Of a stretch of DNA of 64,000 nt, positions 20,707-35,000 are shown piece after piece (position 1 is the stretch's first letter; each line of letters opens with the position of its first letter). The DNA comes from Apis mellifera (lineage: Eukaryota; Arthropoda; Insecta; Hymenoptera; Apidae), in contig NC_037638.1 of the NCBI RefSeq assembly GCF_003254395.2, positions 5,074,001 to 5,138,000 on the forward strand. The letters are read 5' to 3'. The notes beneath the pieces were generated by a model. That model was not told where the DNA came from. It did no database searches and worked only from the letters and a program-made list of their open reading frames with translations. The position numbers were made by a program, and so were the translations under genes.

Positions 20707-23700
20707 CTGGAAATGCTTGAAATATATATTATTTATTGATAAACGTGAAAGTATTAATTTTAAGTAAACTAAATCGTAATATACGCTATAAAAGGATATA
20801 TTTAAAAATATATAAATATAAATATATATATAAATAAATAAATAAAATAAATATACATTATATGTATATATTGTGTATGGCGTGTTACATGTTCCGTACA
20901 CATATAAGTATTATGTATCGTTATATGTACATTTTATAGATATAATTCAGATAATCTCGAGCTACATTTTTCATCGATTTTGTTTTGCGAAAATAATTCT
21001 CACTTATTAATATCGACAATAAATGGAGGAAGAAAATAGAATAAAAATAATATATGTATGGACAATAAAGTAGAAATCTTTTAGAAATATATGTTAATGT
21101 TATGCGAGATTTCGTTGTAATATTCTATAATGTGCTTTCGATTATTTTGAAATCAAAAACAAGTTATGAAAATACTGTTACATGCAATAATTAAAATATT
21201 TTATTTTATTCAGTTATTTCTGAAATTAAAATTTATTAAATTTTGAATTTTTTAAATTTTTATCAAGTTTCAAATTATGTTAATTTATTCAGAATAACAT
21301 TGAAACTATTAATATTAAATGTAAATTATACAAACATAATTGACACAATTAAATATTGAAAATTATATTATTATTATATGTTATTTTAACTAAGTTTATT
21401 GTAAAAATTAAATTTTTTATTAAAAAACATTATATATGTTTCAAAAAAATTTTTTTATAACAAACAAGAAAAAATATTTAAAATATTTTTATCATGGTAA
21501 GCTTTTTGTAACTTTAAGTTACTGAATGTTTATCAATTATTCATTGTTATTATATTTTATATTTATCAAATATTAAAATTATATAATTATTGCGACTATT
21601 ATATTATATATTTCATATGAAATAATTTATTCTTATATAGATAAAACGAAAACGTATTTGTCGCATTTTTCAAATAATGGCAGATACATTAAAAATAATT
21701 TTTTATTTTCTCTTTACAAAATAGTGAAATGAATTCGTTCTATCTACAGAATGTGGAACATTTTCTTTAATAATCAGAAATCATTCATTCCACATTTCTA
21801 TAATATGTATAATCATTAATATTGTTAAGGGAATAAATCTAAATATAAGATAAAAATTAAGAAAAAAAATTTGTATATTTACATTCATAATTAAGATATA
21901 TTAAGATTTAACACATTATTGATCAGCAATGATTATTATTACTAGTGTATGTATGTTATTAAATTATTATAACACTTGTGTTGATAATTATATTAAATTA
22001 TATATACAAATAAACTTATTGGAATCTATTGAATTTTTTTATATATCTGTGGAAATAGTACGTAAAGAGAGCACAACAAGCTGGTCAATAATATGTTAAT
22101 AATGTTTTTTGCGAAAATTTATTATCAAGTTAAATTCATAAATAAGAAATGAGATTATATTAATTAAGTTGCTGATTATATAATTTTTATAATTTTATTT
22201 ATCATCATATCTATGTTAACATAAAATATAAATTCTTCAAATAATATTTCAAATTAAATGGACAAATGATTCAAATAATTCAAAATTTTTTAAAAATAAT
22301 CACAATATTTTAGTTTATTTTAATTTTTTAAATGGCAAAATATAAATATTTTGTTTCTTTAAAAATGATAAAATATTTGATACAACCATTATCAAATATC
22401 GATACATTTTAATTTTTATGTAATTATTCTATTACCCACCTAAATGTCAGTTCAGCCGTTTTGTATTTCCCGCTTTCCTGTACTGTGTGGTATGGATGCA
22501 TGTATGGACGCGCGTGTGTACATACACATACTTATATATGTATACGTATATATACATGATATACATATATATTATTATATATATTTCAATCGATCCTAGT
22601 ATATCGAACTGACAATATTAAAGTTGATCAGACTTATGGTTTAATCGACAATAATATATTTGTTGTTGTAAGGGCATTCGAAAACTAGAGTTACGCGTGA
22701 GTCAAAATGAATCTGCTCTTCCGTGCTGTGCATCAAAGTACACAAAGATTTTAGAATTAACGATCTATTTACAATGCTCGATCACTTTTCACGTGTTCCA
22801 GTGTATTTTCGATTAATGCATTATCAACGAGTTAATCTTCGATTTAAATTTTTTTTTAAAAGATTATTTTTAAAATTATACATATATATATTTTTAAAAT
22901 TTTTAATTCTCATAATATTTTTAACAATACCGATATTCGTGAATTATTTTATTATTCGTCATATTTGAAGAATTTTTTTAATAATAGTAAAAATTCTTAA
23001 ATTTTATCATTCGTTTTTTGGCGCGAAGTTCAAATTGTTAACGCAAATCGCATCTTTCGTTGATAATGCGTTACAACGTCGGCACCTAATAATATCAGTT
23101 TGAATGTCTTAAAGTTGGAAGATATGTAGAAATCAATCGTCGCGTGTATCATTCTCACGTTTTTGAAGAGTTGAAGGTTATTAAAGATTCGCGATCATGG
23201 CATGCCCTAACCTATTAAAATAATAATCGCGAAAGGATCGATTTTCAGCGTGAAACATTATCTTCTTCTCTCTTTTTTGTGTCCATTAAATTATTCTTAA
23301 GGATAATCACTAATTCGCATTCTCTTATAGTGGTTTCATAATTAAACAGAGAAGAAGAAGCGATAATCTTAATATCCCGTGGTGAGAAAATTTAAAGAAA
23401 ATCTATTTTGACTGTTTAAAAAAAATAGCAGGCCTGTTCTATTATATACATGTAGCTGCAAGTTAGAATGAAAACAAAACCCAAAAAAAAAAAAAAAAAA
23501 AGAGTCATTGTTACACACGCCGATAAGGTCTGGTTTGTTAATAATTATTATAACAGTAATTATGTAAAATATGTATGTATACTGTAATTTTGAGTGTATT
23601 ATGTAATTAAAAAAAAAAAGGATAAGAAATACTGATTATTGATAATAAATTATAAGCCGATCTTTTCAAATACTCAATTTTCTTTCAGACGATCAAGTAT

Positions 23701-24720
23701 AATAAAACACGGATCAAGGTTATGGTATTTATGTAGCTTTTTAAAAAAGATTAAGATCAATGTATTAATTTTTTTTGTTAATTTCAATATTTTTAATTTT
23801 TTATAATTATTATTTTTTTATTTAATTAATTTTATTTCTATTATATAGAATTCCACTATAATCCTGAAATTATTAAATTTTGTTCAGTACTCTTTCGAAG
23901 TCATTGAATCTCGATTACTATGTAAAATTATTAGATCTTTTATTATATAATCTATAGTAATAGTAAAATGAAAATATAATCCATGAAATTCGACATTCTT
24001 TAAAATAAAATGTATGAAAGACAATCACCTAAAATATAAAAACTCTAACAACTTCTGAGATGTAATATATAAAATTTAATAATTTCTAAGATACAAAATT
24101 CAATAATCTATTTGGATATATACACTGGATGGATTAAGGATAACATTGGTAATTTATTTTTTATAATTATATACTTCATTTTATTTGTTCCTTAATAATA
24201 AATCACGTTTAAACTCTCGAATTTTCGAACTTGCAAAACTTCCTATAGAACGAAACATCCCTATCAGATTTTTCAATCAAACAGATAATCAAAGTAATAA
24301 AAGTCACGAATAAATGAATCGAAAATAATGGCATGCAATGTTTTCCCGGAATTTGAAAATTTCAAAGATGCAACCTCTATTTATATTTATACGTGTTTAT
24401 ATCCTATGTATTCAAACATTACATTTAGCTAGAGCATAGAGAAGGACAGTGGATGAAGAAAAACGTTAAAATAAATATATCAAGTTTCGTAGTGTGCAAA
24501 AGAAATGAGGACTCAGTAGTGGGGATGACCACTGACCACTTACGTTGCAGGTTGCTTGCCTCGTGCAGTTACCCAACTTTTACTGTAGCAAATACTTCAT
24601 CGATATATTGCTTCTACGAGTTTGAAATAACGAAAAATGTTCCGCGGTGCATCGCGTGTACGATCACACGCTCGTGCAAAATCGGAGAGAAGCTATTCAA
24701 CACGCTCGTGACTTTCTAAA

Positions 24721-24862
24721 TTTCCTCTCTGGGGGAACAGTTGTATTACTACGGTGACTTTACATGTTGCAATCAGTCGAGAGAAGCGGCGGGAAGCACT
24801 TTTACTAATTTTTCATCACCGCGTGTCTGAATGTTATATCACAAACCTCGGGAGTGCGGGAG
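24721..24862 (+). promoter_or_regulatory. Probable promoter and 5' UTR of the lipase gene
   Basis: A GC-richer stretch directly upstream of the lipase ATG contains an initiator-like ATCAGTCG near 24771-24778 and no TATA box at the expected distance. No splice acceptor is needed before the ATG, so the first exon probably starts here. The frame at 24453-24719 just upstream has no support as a gene. Confidence 0.35.
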
Positions 24863-25103
24863 ATGGCGGTCAGTGTCGTGAGATACCTCGTGTTCGTCCT
24901 CCTTGTTATGCTGGTGTATCGTAAGTATTTGATTAATATGAAAAATTCTGATACTTGATTTTGTTGAGATATTTTTTTTTAGAAATTTTAGAATTTTATT
25001 TAGAAATTTTTTTCTAAAAAATTATTAATTGAAATCGTATCTTTGTCAAAAGTTGTCAGGACAATTCGTTTTTTTATTTGATTCGTGAATTTTAATGACA
25101 ATG

Positions 25104-25150
<47 letters not shown>

Positions 25151-28100
25151 TATAATTTCCAAATTTACAAGGAATATAATTAATGCTAATTGAGAAAATT
25201 AAGAGAAATATTTAAAAATTTAAAAAATCATTGTTAATGATTCACAGTAAATGTGAATTTATTTAAAACGATGATATATAATTTATAAATATAATTTAGA
25301 ATAAATTAGAAAAAAAGTTTAATAAAAAATTTATTAAATATATTTTAAAACAAACAAAATCTGGAATATTTGATTATAATGAATTAGCTTTTCTTCTTGA
25401 TTGATAAAAATGACAGAATTTTCTTATTAATCTAATAATTTAATAATCTAATAATCATCGATTATTTTAGCCATTAATTTCTTTTTCATAATTATAAAAA
25501 ATTTTTATGCGCATAAATGCATTTTTCAAATTCGTATTTGCTGTTTGTCATTTATATTTATTTATTATCCAAAATAAATTGCTTAGTTTATTGAATTTTT
25601 ATTTGTTTCGATCTGTGTATGATTCATAAAGTGTCTTCTAGTAAAATTTAGTGATTTTATTTTAAAAAACCAGTTTATCTTTTGTGTTTGTATAGTGCTG
25701 TTTAGAATTTATGAAGAAATTAATGTTCTGACAACAAAAAATATTGATAAAAATATATATATATATTTATAAAAGATTATGTGTATAAATGTATTAAAGA
25801 TGTAAAGAATTAAAGAAAAATATAATAAAGATATCTTTCATATATATATATTCAAATATATTATAAAATCATAATTTGAAAAAGAAATACAAAAATAGAA
25901 AAAAAGATCGTTAATGTCGATTTATCGAGCAAAATTTATCAACTGCTATAAAAAGATTGCATATTACATTGATAGTAATAATAATAATTTACAATGCAAA
26001 TAATCAAAAGAATATATATATATATATTTATTTATATATCAGTATTTAGTTCGCTAATCAAAGATCAATATTCAATGACAAATTAAAAGGGAAATATGTC
26101 ACTGTTATATCTATTGATATCTATGATATTCAAAGAATAAATATTTAAAACATTAGAATTTTATTTTTTTTTAATACCAATCATTGTTAGTAATTATAGA
26201 TTGTGTTATTGTTGCAAGAATATATTTTAAGTAAGGAGAGAAGTGATAAAAAATTAATCAGAATGGAATACATGAGACAACCTTCGTCTATTTTCTAAGT
26301 TTTTTATAATGATTGTTTCTTATTTATTGTTCACTTCTTTCATGTTTTCAATGCATAATGATTCAATTATAAGCAGTTTATTTTTAAATGATTTAACTTA
26401 ACCTAACCTAATTTAACTAGGCATGCAAATGTAATTCTTATGAAATTGAATTGATTCTTATGAATCATTTGAATAGAAAATGAGAATAGGATAAATTAGG
26501 ACCATTAATGTACGTCTTTTTTCTTAGATTATGTAAGTGCAGAAACAACATTTAAGGATCTATTTAATAGTACCTCGTGCGCGAAACCACCCTACGAATG
26601 TCCACATCCGCAGATTGAATTTTATTTGTATACCAGGTAAGTCGTTTTGTATTTAATTTAAATTTGAAAATTAATGTAAAAAAATGAAAATAGGAAAATA
26701 CAAGAAATATTCGTTTTTACTAATGTTAATTTAATACATAATTATATATATAGTTTTACGTAGATAATACAACAACAATTGCAAATTTATTTTATTTTAT
26801 TTTTCATTTTGAAATTCGATTCCATTCCAGCATGAATCTTCAGTAAAAAAAGAATCACATCAACGTTAAATCTTGTAACTTTTAATAAAATTTCTCATTT
26901 ATTTTTATATTTGTCTATGGTTCCTAACCTCACTTTTGTTCGATGTTCGAGATGGTTCAATCTGAACTAACATGGACATGAGGAAGGATCTCGACATAAG
27001 ACTCTCGATTTCAAGATCATGATCAGTCTCGCACTGAAAGTGGCCTCGTTTCAAGGTTCACCTTTCTCCAGGAGTTATAGGCGCCTTGGCACGTCTCTTA
27101 GGAGTTACTTTTACTCACTCGCATTTTCTTCTTTTGTCACGCTTGTTATCTCTTTCTATTTTTCCTTATTTGAAAGCGACAATTAAATAGTTCTATTATG
27201 TTGCTTCTATTTTTTTAAAATTCATTTTATTTTGTTGTTTTATTTTGTTGTTTCTGAATATATTATAGTATTTATTTAATTTTTTATAAAGATACTTGTT
27301 AATAATAATGAAATATTAAATCTTATTGTAATTTGAAAATATTGCAATAGCTGTAAAAAATTTCATTCAAAATAATGTGTATTAAAATTATAAGGGTATT
27401 AATATATCTTTTATACAATTATATTTAATCAATATACTCTAATATTTATATAGTATATTTATATATATTATATAGTATATTTATTTATTATATATTATAT
27501 AGTATATTTATATATTAATATTTATATAATATTTATATATTATTGTTATAAATACTTAACTATTTGTTCAAGTAGAATGAGATTTCCTTTTTTTGATTGA
27601 GTATATAATTTTGTTCCTTTAGAAAAGTTCTTAAGAAAGGTCATTAAAATATAAATTTCTTACAACAATTGTAACATTTACATATAATTTATTTTACAGA
27701 GAAACACAAAAGAAACCTTTACGCATAGACGTTCGCAAGTTTGATTCACTTTATTATTCCAAATTTAATAAGTCGCATCCCACGAAAATTATTATCCACG
27801 GTTTTGGAGGGGGAAGAAATTTAATACCAAGTCCGGATCTTCGAAAAGGTAGTTTTTTAAAAAATTAAAATTTTTTTTAATACATAATCAATTATCAATA
27901 TATATTTTTTATAAATTTTAGATATAGAATTATACATTAGATTACAAAATTATAAATTATTTTTATAAATAAAGAAATTTAATCTATATTTTAATACTTT
28001 AATATTTAAATTAATGTAAATTTATAAAAAATGTATTTTCACAGTAAAGAGCGACGAATTTCGATGAAAGTTTTATCACGTGAAAGTTTACATCTCATTT

Positions 28101-30214
28101 TAATTCCGTTCGAAATATTATTAAATTTTATTTAGCATAAGAGAAGTGATAATTTTTATCCGCTGTATTCAATTCATTTTTTTATACAATAAGCACACTG
28201 TAAGTAACAATATAAACGATATACTCATTGTTTATTTATTTTTATAAATCGTTAAAATTAATGAAATTATTATTTAACATCGAAACAATTAATGTTTGAA
28301 AATAATAAAAAAATTTTTTCTATCATAAATTAATATTAAAGAATAATCATATTAGATCATGTTTCTTTAATGGAGATTAACGATTTGAATATCTGGTTGT
28401 ATGAAACTTTCGATTTCAGCATATTTCACGCGAGGCAATTATAATATTATAATCGTCGATTACGGTACGTTGGTACGCGAGCCCTGTTTGTCTCAAATAC
28501 AATGGGGCCCGGATTTCTGTTCGCGATGTATTGCTCAGTTGGTAAGATATTTGAGGGATCATCCTCGAGGAACGAGAGTCGAGAACATACACGTACTCGG
28601 ATACAGCGTGGGCGCGCATATAGCTGGCCTGATAGCGAATTATTTGCCCGATGATAAGCTCGGAAGAATTACAGGTAGTATGCGCTATTTAATTTTTTAA
28701 AAACTTATTATAAGATAATTGCACGATAACGTATAAATATGTACGTGTATAACGATTCGATAATAGATGCAAATGCAGAATTATAATTCTTGAAATAGCC
28801 TTGACTGGAACGAGTCTATATATTTCTTTCTTACATCTTAGAAAGTAAAGAAAGAATATATTTTGTCCAACATGTATTTATTATCGTACCAATAATTTTT
28901 ACTCGACAAACTTTTTTTTAATTGATAAATTATTTTAATAATTCTATTATATTAGGACTCGATCCAACGATATTTTTCTACATGAATGGAAATCGATCGA
29001 TGGATTTAGACGAGACGGACGCGCATTTCGTCGATGTGATTCACACTGGTGCTGGGATTTTGGGCCAATGGGGACCGACCGGTCATGCAGATTTTTACGT
29101 GAACGGAGGCTCCAGCCAACCCGGATGCGCGACGTATTCCTTGCTCCGTAAGTAGAATCTTTTAAATCTTTCTTTTTTTCTTGTATATAAAATATTGTAA
29201 ATATTGAAAAAACACGCAAATATTGAATTAAAAGCAGCAATTATCTTAGTTATTTGTACTAGTTGGTTGATTTCTAAATATTTATAAATCTATTTATGAG
29301 TTTCCATGAAGAAAGTAATTAAAGAGAAAACGATCGTGTTGAATAGATGAATAAAAACAAAACAGTTTTTTTTCCAATCTTCTTGATAACAAATAATTAA
29401 TAAATAATATTCTATAATTATAAAATAATTTTCTATAATAAATTTAAAATAATATTCTATAATTAATAAATAATAATTAATAAATAATATTCATTCTAAA
29501 ATTTTTTAATAATAATTCTACAATTCCTGTTATTTTTTATAAAAGAAAAAATAATTTGTTAAATAAAATTTAGATGTTAATCTAATCATCATCATCACTG
29601 GTCTTCCATATACTTTTCAAAATTAAAAATCAATATTTTTTTAACCATAATTTTATTTAAAATTTATTATCAGATCAACATTTTCCTTGTATAAATCTAT
29701 GACTGAAAAGATACGTATATATAAGAATTATTTTCATATCAGTAGAGAAAACGCTCTACAGGACAGGATGGTCGACTGTAAATGAAATCAGTGAAATGTT
29801 TCGTCCGCAGAGACGCTGTCATGCGATCACACAAAAGTGACGCCTTATTACATAGAATCAATCACGACGAAAGTAGGGTTCTGGGCAGCTCCGTGTGGAA
29901 ATCTTTTTTCTTACCTGATCGGCTGGTGCAACCCGAAATTCGAGGAATACATACTGATGGGAGAAGACGCTCCGCATACGTGAGCAAAAAATTTGTTTTT
30001 CTTATAATTAAAAAAAACTATTTTTATTGTTCTATTCTTATTTTTAAAATTAAATTTTGAGAAGAAAAAGTTTTAATAAAAAGTTTATACGTGTTACAGA
30101 GCACGAGGCATCTACTATCTATCAACAAACGCACACAAACCATACGCCCGAGGCCTTCCCGTAAAAAACCAACGAACGACAAATCGGAAACGATCGTCCT
30201 CCCACCAGTATTAA
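24863..30214 (+). CDS. Secreted lipase of the pancreatic lipase family (lipase H/PLA1-like), seven coding exons
   Basis: Predicted secreted ester hydrolase of the alpha/beta-hydrolase lipase family. Coding exons: 24863-24920, 26528-26636, 27700-27848, 28420-28674, 28956-29147, 29811-29979, 30100-30214. They sum to 1047 nt, 348 residues, and all phases agree. Residues 1-19 form a signal peptide (MAVSVVRYLVFVLLVMLVY). Family marks: IEFYLYTR near the N-terminus, IIIHGFGGG at the oxyanion hole, VDYG, nucleophile motif GYSVG with Ser168, GLDPT with Asp193, and CDH with His261, so the triad is complete. The lid loop lies between Cys248 and Cys259, only ten residues. There is no C-terminal PLAT domain; the protein ends in a short basic tail. 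Short lid and single domain fit phospholipase A1/lipase H-type enzymes better than classical pancreatic lipase. Substrate is not determined by the sequence. Confidence 0.92.
25109..25147. repeat. (AT)n microsatellite
   Basis: An uninterrupted AT dinucleotide run of about 19 units lies in the first intron of the lipase gene. Likely to vary in length between individuals. Confidence 0.95.
26930..27130. other. GC-richer island in a lipase intron
   Basis: A patch of balanced composition in the second intron of the lipase gene, between exons ending at 26636 and starting at 27700. It has no frame compatible with the flanking exons and no tRNA-type box. It contains two AGGAGTTA motifs about 35 bp apart. 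Possible regulatory element or old insertion. Confidence 0.25.
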
Positions 30215-30352
30215 GCTTATTGAAGCAACTAATTAATATAATTATAGAATAATTATATAGTACAAGTATTTGTTATTTTTTGTATGGATTTGTACGACGT
30301 GTTACGCTTGAATCTGTTGTTTCTTTATATATTTTTTAATTAATTTTTACGT

Positions 30353-30358
30353 AATAAA
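30353..30358 (+). terminator. Polyadenylation signal of the lipase gene
   Basis: AATAAA lies 138 bases after the lipase stop, a typical distance. It is the first canonical hexamer downstream. Confidence 0.55.
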
Positions 30359-31439
30359 CTATTTTGCCAGGCAACCTACCGTGAATAACCGCATACCATT
30401 GGTGATTCGGCTCCGCTGATTCATGCATTTGTTCGTATTCCATATTATTATTATTATTATAGTCTTCCAAGAACTTTCACTCTTTCCAATTCTAACAAAA
30501 TTTCTATGTAATCATTCATTTGTTTCATGACCATGATTGTTCCACATTCTTGTTAATTTTAAATCTGGCTTTTTTTTTTTTTACTGTCATGGCTCGTTGT
30601 TTTCTTAAATGGAGTGAAATGTATGCCGGACTTGGACATATTTTTTATTTAAAATACTGAATTATTTCATCTACTTTATTAAGTTTTGTTTAAAACATAA
30701 TACAGGAAATGTAATTTTATTATATTTTAAAACGAAAGTAAATTATTTATTATTTACATTAATTTTGTAACAAAATCTATTGATAATGTTGATGAAATAG
30801 ATTCAAGAACTATTAAAGAAATTATTTTCAACTTTATTTTAATTGACTAATCAAAAATAACATTTAGCTAAATAAGATTATATTTGTATATGTAAATGTA
30901 ATTATTTCTTATATTTTATTCAAATTATGCTTGCAATTAATATATATTGTAATATTGTTTTGAAAGTAAAAAAGGAAAGAAAAATTGTTAATCAATTTTC
31001 TAAATATTTATAACTATTTCTGTTTGAAAAAATGTATAAGAAGAATCTGAAATGATTTTAAGATTCCATATTTATGAAATCAAATATCTATTAAAGAATT
31101 AATATAAAATCCAAGAAATCATATTCAACAATTTTTTTTTGACTATCCTCTGTTTTAAAATTTTGGGAAAAGAAAAAATAATCGGCTATTATGGATTTTA
31201 TGTTAACAACAATATTTATTACATAATAGTTATGATATAATAATAACTTCTATGGATTTACAGTACACGCGCTAAATCTTATTTATGTATAATATGCAAT
31301 GGAATGATTACAATTGTTAATACATCCACATTTCAAGCTTTTGGAGGCATTCAGGGTTTCGTTTGTTTTTCAAATTGGCTCGAATGCAATGTATATAGGG
31401 AATGAATCCCTTTTCATCTACTCCATATTTCGCATTTTC

Positions 31440-31660
31440 TCAGTATCTCTTTCGCTCGCTCTTTCTCTCTCACTTTCTCTCTCTTCCTTTCTCTCTCAAT
31501 AGAGACGATGCTTCAGTGCTATCGTATCAATCGAATTTATTCTCGATGAGCATCGTCTCAAAACATAAGACTTAAAATTTATATATATATGTATATATAT
31601 ATATATAATTATAAATATATATATACATATATATATTTATATATAGATCTGCATTTGTAT
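31440..31660. repeat. CT-rich tract, inverted repeat and AT microsatellite cluster
   Basis: A CT-rich tract (about 31441-31499) is followed by a perfect 11 bp inverted repeat (GAGACGATGCT at 31502-31512, AGCATCGTCTC at 31549-31559) and then interrupted AT/TATA repeats to about 31647. The sequence ACGATGCTTCA from the left arm recurs at 31809-31819. Confidence 0.7.
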
Positions 31661-31980
31661 AGATCAGAGTGTTAAAAATAAATTCTCTACATTTTTCGGT
31701 GGATAACGTAGGATCTACGGTAAAAAATGGACAGCTTCAGTTGTTCGATGGAAAATGACAAAAGAAATTAACCTCTAGCGCAGAGTCTTTTTTCTTCTGG
31801 GAGCCAGAACGATGCTTCAACAACTGCAACGAGCTGTGCGTTTCGTAATTTTCTTATTTTTATTATTTTCATTATTTTTTTTCTATACTATTTCTTGCAC
31901 TAATTTTTAAGGTTAAGTTATCTTGGATTAGTATGTCCTTTTAATCGTTGTAGATCAGTTGGTACGTTTCATTAATATTC

Positions 31981-32005
31981 TTTTCTTTTCTTTTCTTTTC
32001 TTTTC
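31981..32005. repeat. (TTTTC)5 microsatellite
   Basis: Five perfect pentanucleotide units followed by degenerate ones, in the spacer between the lipase gene and Syt1. Confidence 0.9.
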
Positions 32006-35000
32006 ATTTCTTTTATTATTCTTTTTGGACCCTTTCGTGACGGTAATGTTTATATAAGAATGTTTTATGCATTTCGGGATCCATATAAATTACTAAGAGA
32101 TAATTTATAATACAATACCCATTATAAATACAATTATATAGCATATTTCATTTAAAAGATGTGAAGCAGTTAAACGTGAGATTCAAAGTTTAAGTCTTTA
32201 GAATAAAAATCGTACGCAATTATTTCTGTATCGTGGAAACATTCTTTCAAATTCTTCTCTTCTTTCTTTTTTTTTTAGAATATTTTTTTCTAGTTAGATT
32301 TAAGTATGATACTAGATATGAAAAACTTCGAATTTCATGAGTATTAAAGAATATTTTAATGAGTTATTTATTTTTTCGTTGATGTCGATTAATATTATCG
32401 AATGAAAAAATGTTATGAATATATAGAAAGTAATTTTTTTACTATTATTAAAATGTAATTTTTTATCTACAATATACTTTTGAAAACCGTCCCAAAAGAG
32501 TTAAAGAAATTTATTATATTATTACTATTACTTAAATGTATCTAATTTTTTTCTTTTTTTTCTTTTTTTTTTTAGTGACGAATCAGCGGTGAAAAGAAAA
32601 ATTTAATAATTGAATAATATACAATATATAATTCTAAAATCGTAAGGATTTTTTTTTTTAATTTTATAATATTGATGATTATTCATATTATGCTGTGGCA
32701 TCGTTCTACTCGCGAAGAAATAAACATAAAGAAAAAAAATAAGACAAAAATAATGAAATATATTATTATCAGATCAAATTAAAATCTTTATAAAGATTCA
32801 TTATATTTTTTGTTTTTTCTCTCTCTTTATTTACAACATTTTTTTCGTGCGTTATGTGTTATATAAACTGACATACGTTCCTTGGACATTTTTTATTACC
32901 ACTAACATGACAATCAGTACGTTCATTGGTTGAATCGACAATCTCTTATTATGCGGGAAATTCAAAAAATTTGAAGCCATCGTTATACTATATTCTTACA
33001 ATTGCTTGGAAATGATCATGCTCGAAAGACTGGCGCTTGTTTTATTAAGAATTTTCAATTAATCGTCGTTTATAAATATATAGAAAGAAAAAACAATTTT
33101 CAATTACGTGTGATTTCGATAATTCATGAGTGCTAATGATGTTACTAATAATGTTATGTTTTCATCATTAAAATAAAATTTATTATTAATAAAAATACTT
33201 GGAGAAGAGAAAAATGATGATAAATTATGATGAAAAATTAATTTCTATCAATGATAAAAATAGTATAAAAAAATTGAAAATAGAATTTGAATATTTTAAA
33301 AATAATAAGGAACGTAATGATTATTCGAAAGTTTAAATGTATCTTTTTTTATGAATACTACGTAATGTAGTTATACACTTCGTAAAAAAGCACAGGCATC
33401 AAGGTCTTAGGCACATGTGTTGTTTGCTCACATATCATTAAATCCATTTTCAATTTTGCCGAATACTTTCGAGCGTGTTTCAGTCACCTAAGCACAATGC
33501 TGAATTTAAGATCTTTTAAAAAATTCTTTTAGAAAATATTATACGTATAAATAATAATTATTGATTAATAAAAAAACTTCTTTTAAAAAAGATATTTAAA
33601 ATACTAAATATTAAATAAGTAAAAATAAGTCATTTTTCAATAAAATTACTTTATTTCCATTTTATAAGGAAAAGAAAAATGCAAACTTGTTTCATTAAGA
33701 TATAATAAAGACTTACTCAAACAAAATTATTGAATTAAAAACTTCATAATTAAAGAAATCAGTCATATGCTGTTCTCTAATTGTTTTTCATTAAAAAAAA
33801 TGAATTATTCAAAGAACGATCAGCATTGCATTGAATAGAATTTCCTTGAGTATTACTTTCTTCAACACTGTTCGATTCCTTAAATTTTTCTTTAACGTAC
33901 ACAATCGTGAACCTGCTCAAATCGATTACCATTTCTTATCGATTCGAAATGTTTTCCGTTATATTATTATATTATATATACATATATAATCATGTATACG
34001 GTCTACTCAATTAAATCACTATGCGTTGCGTATCATTCTTTTTAAATTAATTATTATTATCAATATTACTATTATTTTTCGCAAGGTTATGTTATGTTTA
34101 TTAATAAACGTGCCAATTGATAATTTTATTTTTATCTAGAAATTCGTGCCACTTCGATAAATGGTATCCCTATTGTGTTTCTTTTTCTTTTCTTTATGTA
34201 TGAATATGTGTATATCTATAGTATTATTTTATTTTATATTACGTCGAGAACGACGACATCGATCGATTGTCATCAGTAGCGCTACATTCGGATATTATTT
34301 CGAAAGCAACGAAAAGCACTATTTAGACGTTGTACCGATAATAATCATAAAACAGTATTCTATCATGTATTTCTATCTTGAAAAGTAATTATAAATTTGT
34401 TATCGCATATTGTGGATTCTATCATCCGTGGTTTTTCATATAATTATGATACATTGAATTGTGTTATATTCATAATACCGGTAACGTTTTCGTTTAATTT
34501 GATTCTGCTAGCAATTCTTTTTGAGGTTAGTTACGATTAATACTATTCAACAAAGTTATCGATTAGTTTTTCTGACAAAGATCGATATATTATATATGAA
34601 AAATTAGAGAATTTATCCATATGAATGTCAATTTCAAAGTAATTTGTTCAAATGTTGTGAATATTAATTGAAAAGAATAAAAATTTACGAAAAGATAATG
34701 AGTTTACGTAAAAATATTCAAAATCTTTGAGTCAGTTACATTCCGAATCAATTTTTCCTATTTTTAATATATTTGTCGATTATATGAGATAAGATATAAT
34801 AAAAAAATATTAATAATTTCAAAAAAAGCGAGTTAAAAAATAACATTTCAGTACACTTTGTTATATAGAACTTCAATTATAATTTGTTTAAATGAAATTA
34901 TTGTATCATTCATATTTTTTCAATTTTACATTTCACTTATTAACATCTGTATGTAAAAATTAAACAAAATAAATTTGTATGCAATACAATTTGTCAAACA

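Larger units (their letters stand above)
13840..24720. other. AT-rich interval between VGlut and the lipase gene
   Basis: Over 10 kb of AT-rich DNA with microsatellites and no long reading frame. Besides the islands listed separately, GC-richer patches without clear coding content lie at about 14870-15060, 18230-18660, 22440-22740 and 23030-23210, and may be regulatory. A loose inverted pair (GGTAGAGTCA at 18737-18746, TGACTCTGCTCTACC at 19314-19328) bounds a 0.6 kb very AT-rich block. A poly(A) run lies near 23485-23502. Confidence 0.5.

Noticed and set aside
24453..24719. 88-codon + strand frame upstream of the lipase gene
   Set aside because: No signal peptide, domain or splice support; it ends just before the lipase promoter and is probably chance in a GC-richer patch.
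26395..26420. Interstitial telomere-like CCTAA repeats
   Set aside because: Only two units are present, and such short matches are common in this AT-rich DNA.
26930..27130. tRNA-like gene in the lipase intron
   Set aside because: A GGTTCA motif is present, but the rest of the B box, the A box and a cloverleaf cannot be formed.
31502..31559. Possible microRNA precursor
   Set aside because: The stem is only 11 bp with a large asymmetric bulge before the inner stem, too short for a normal precursor.
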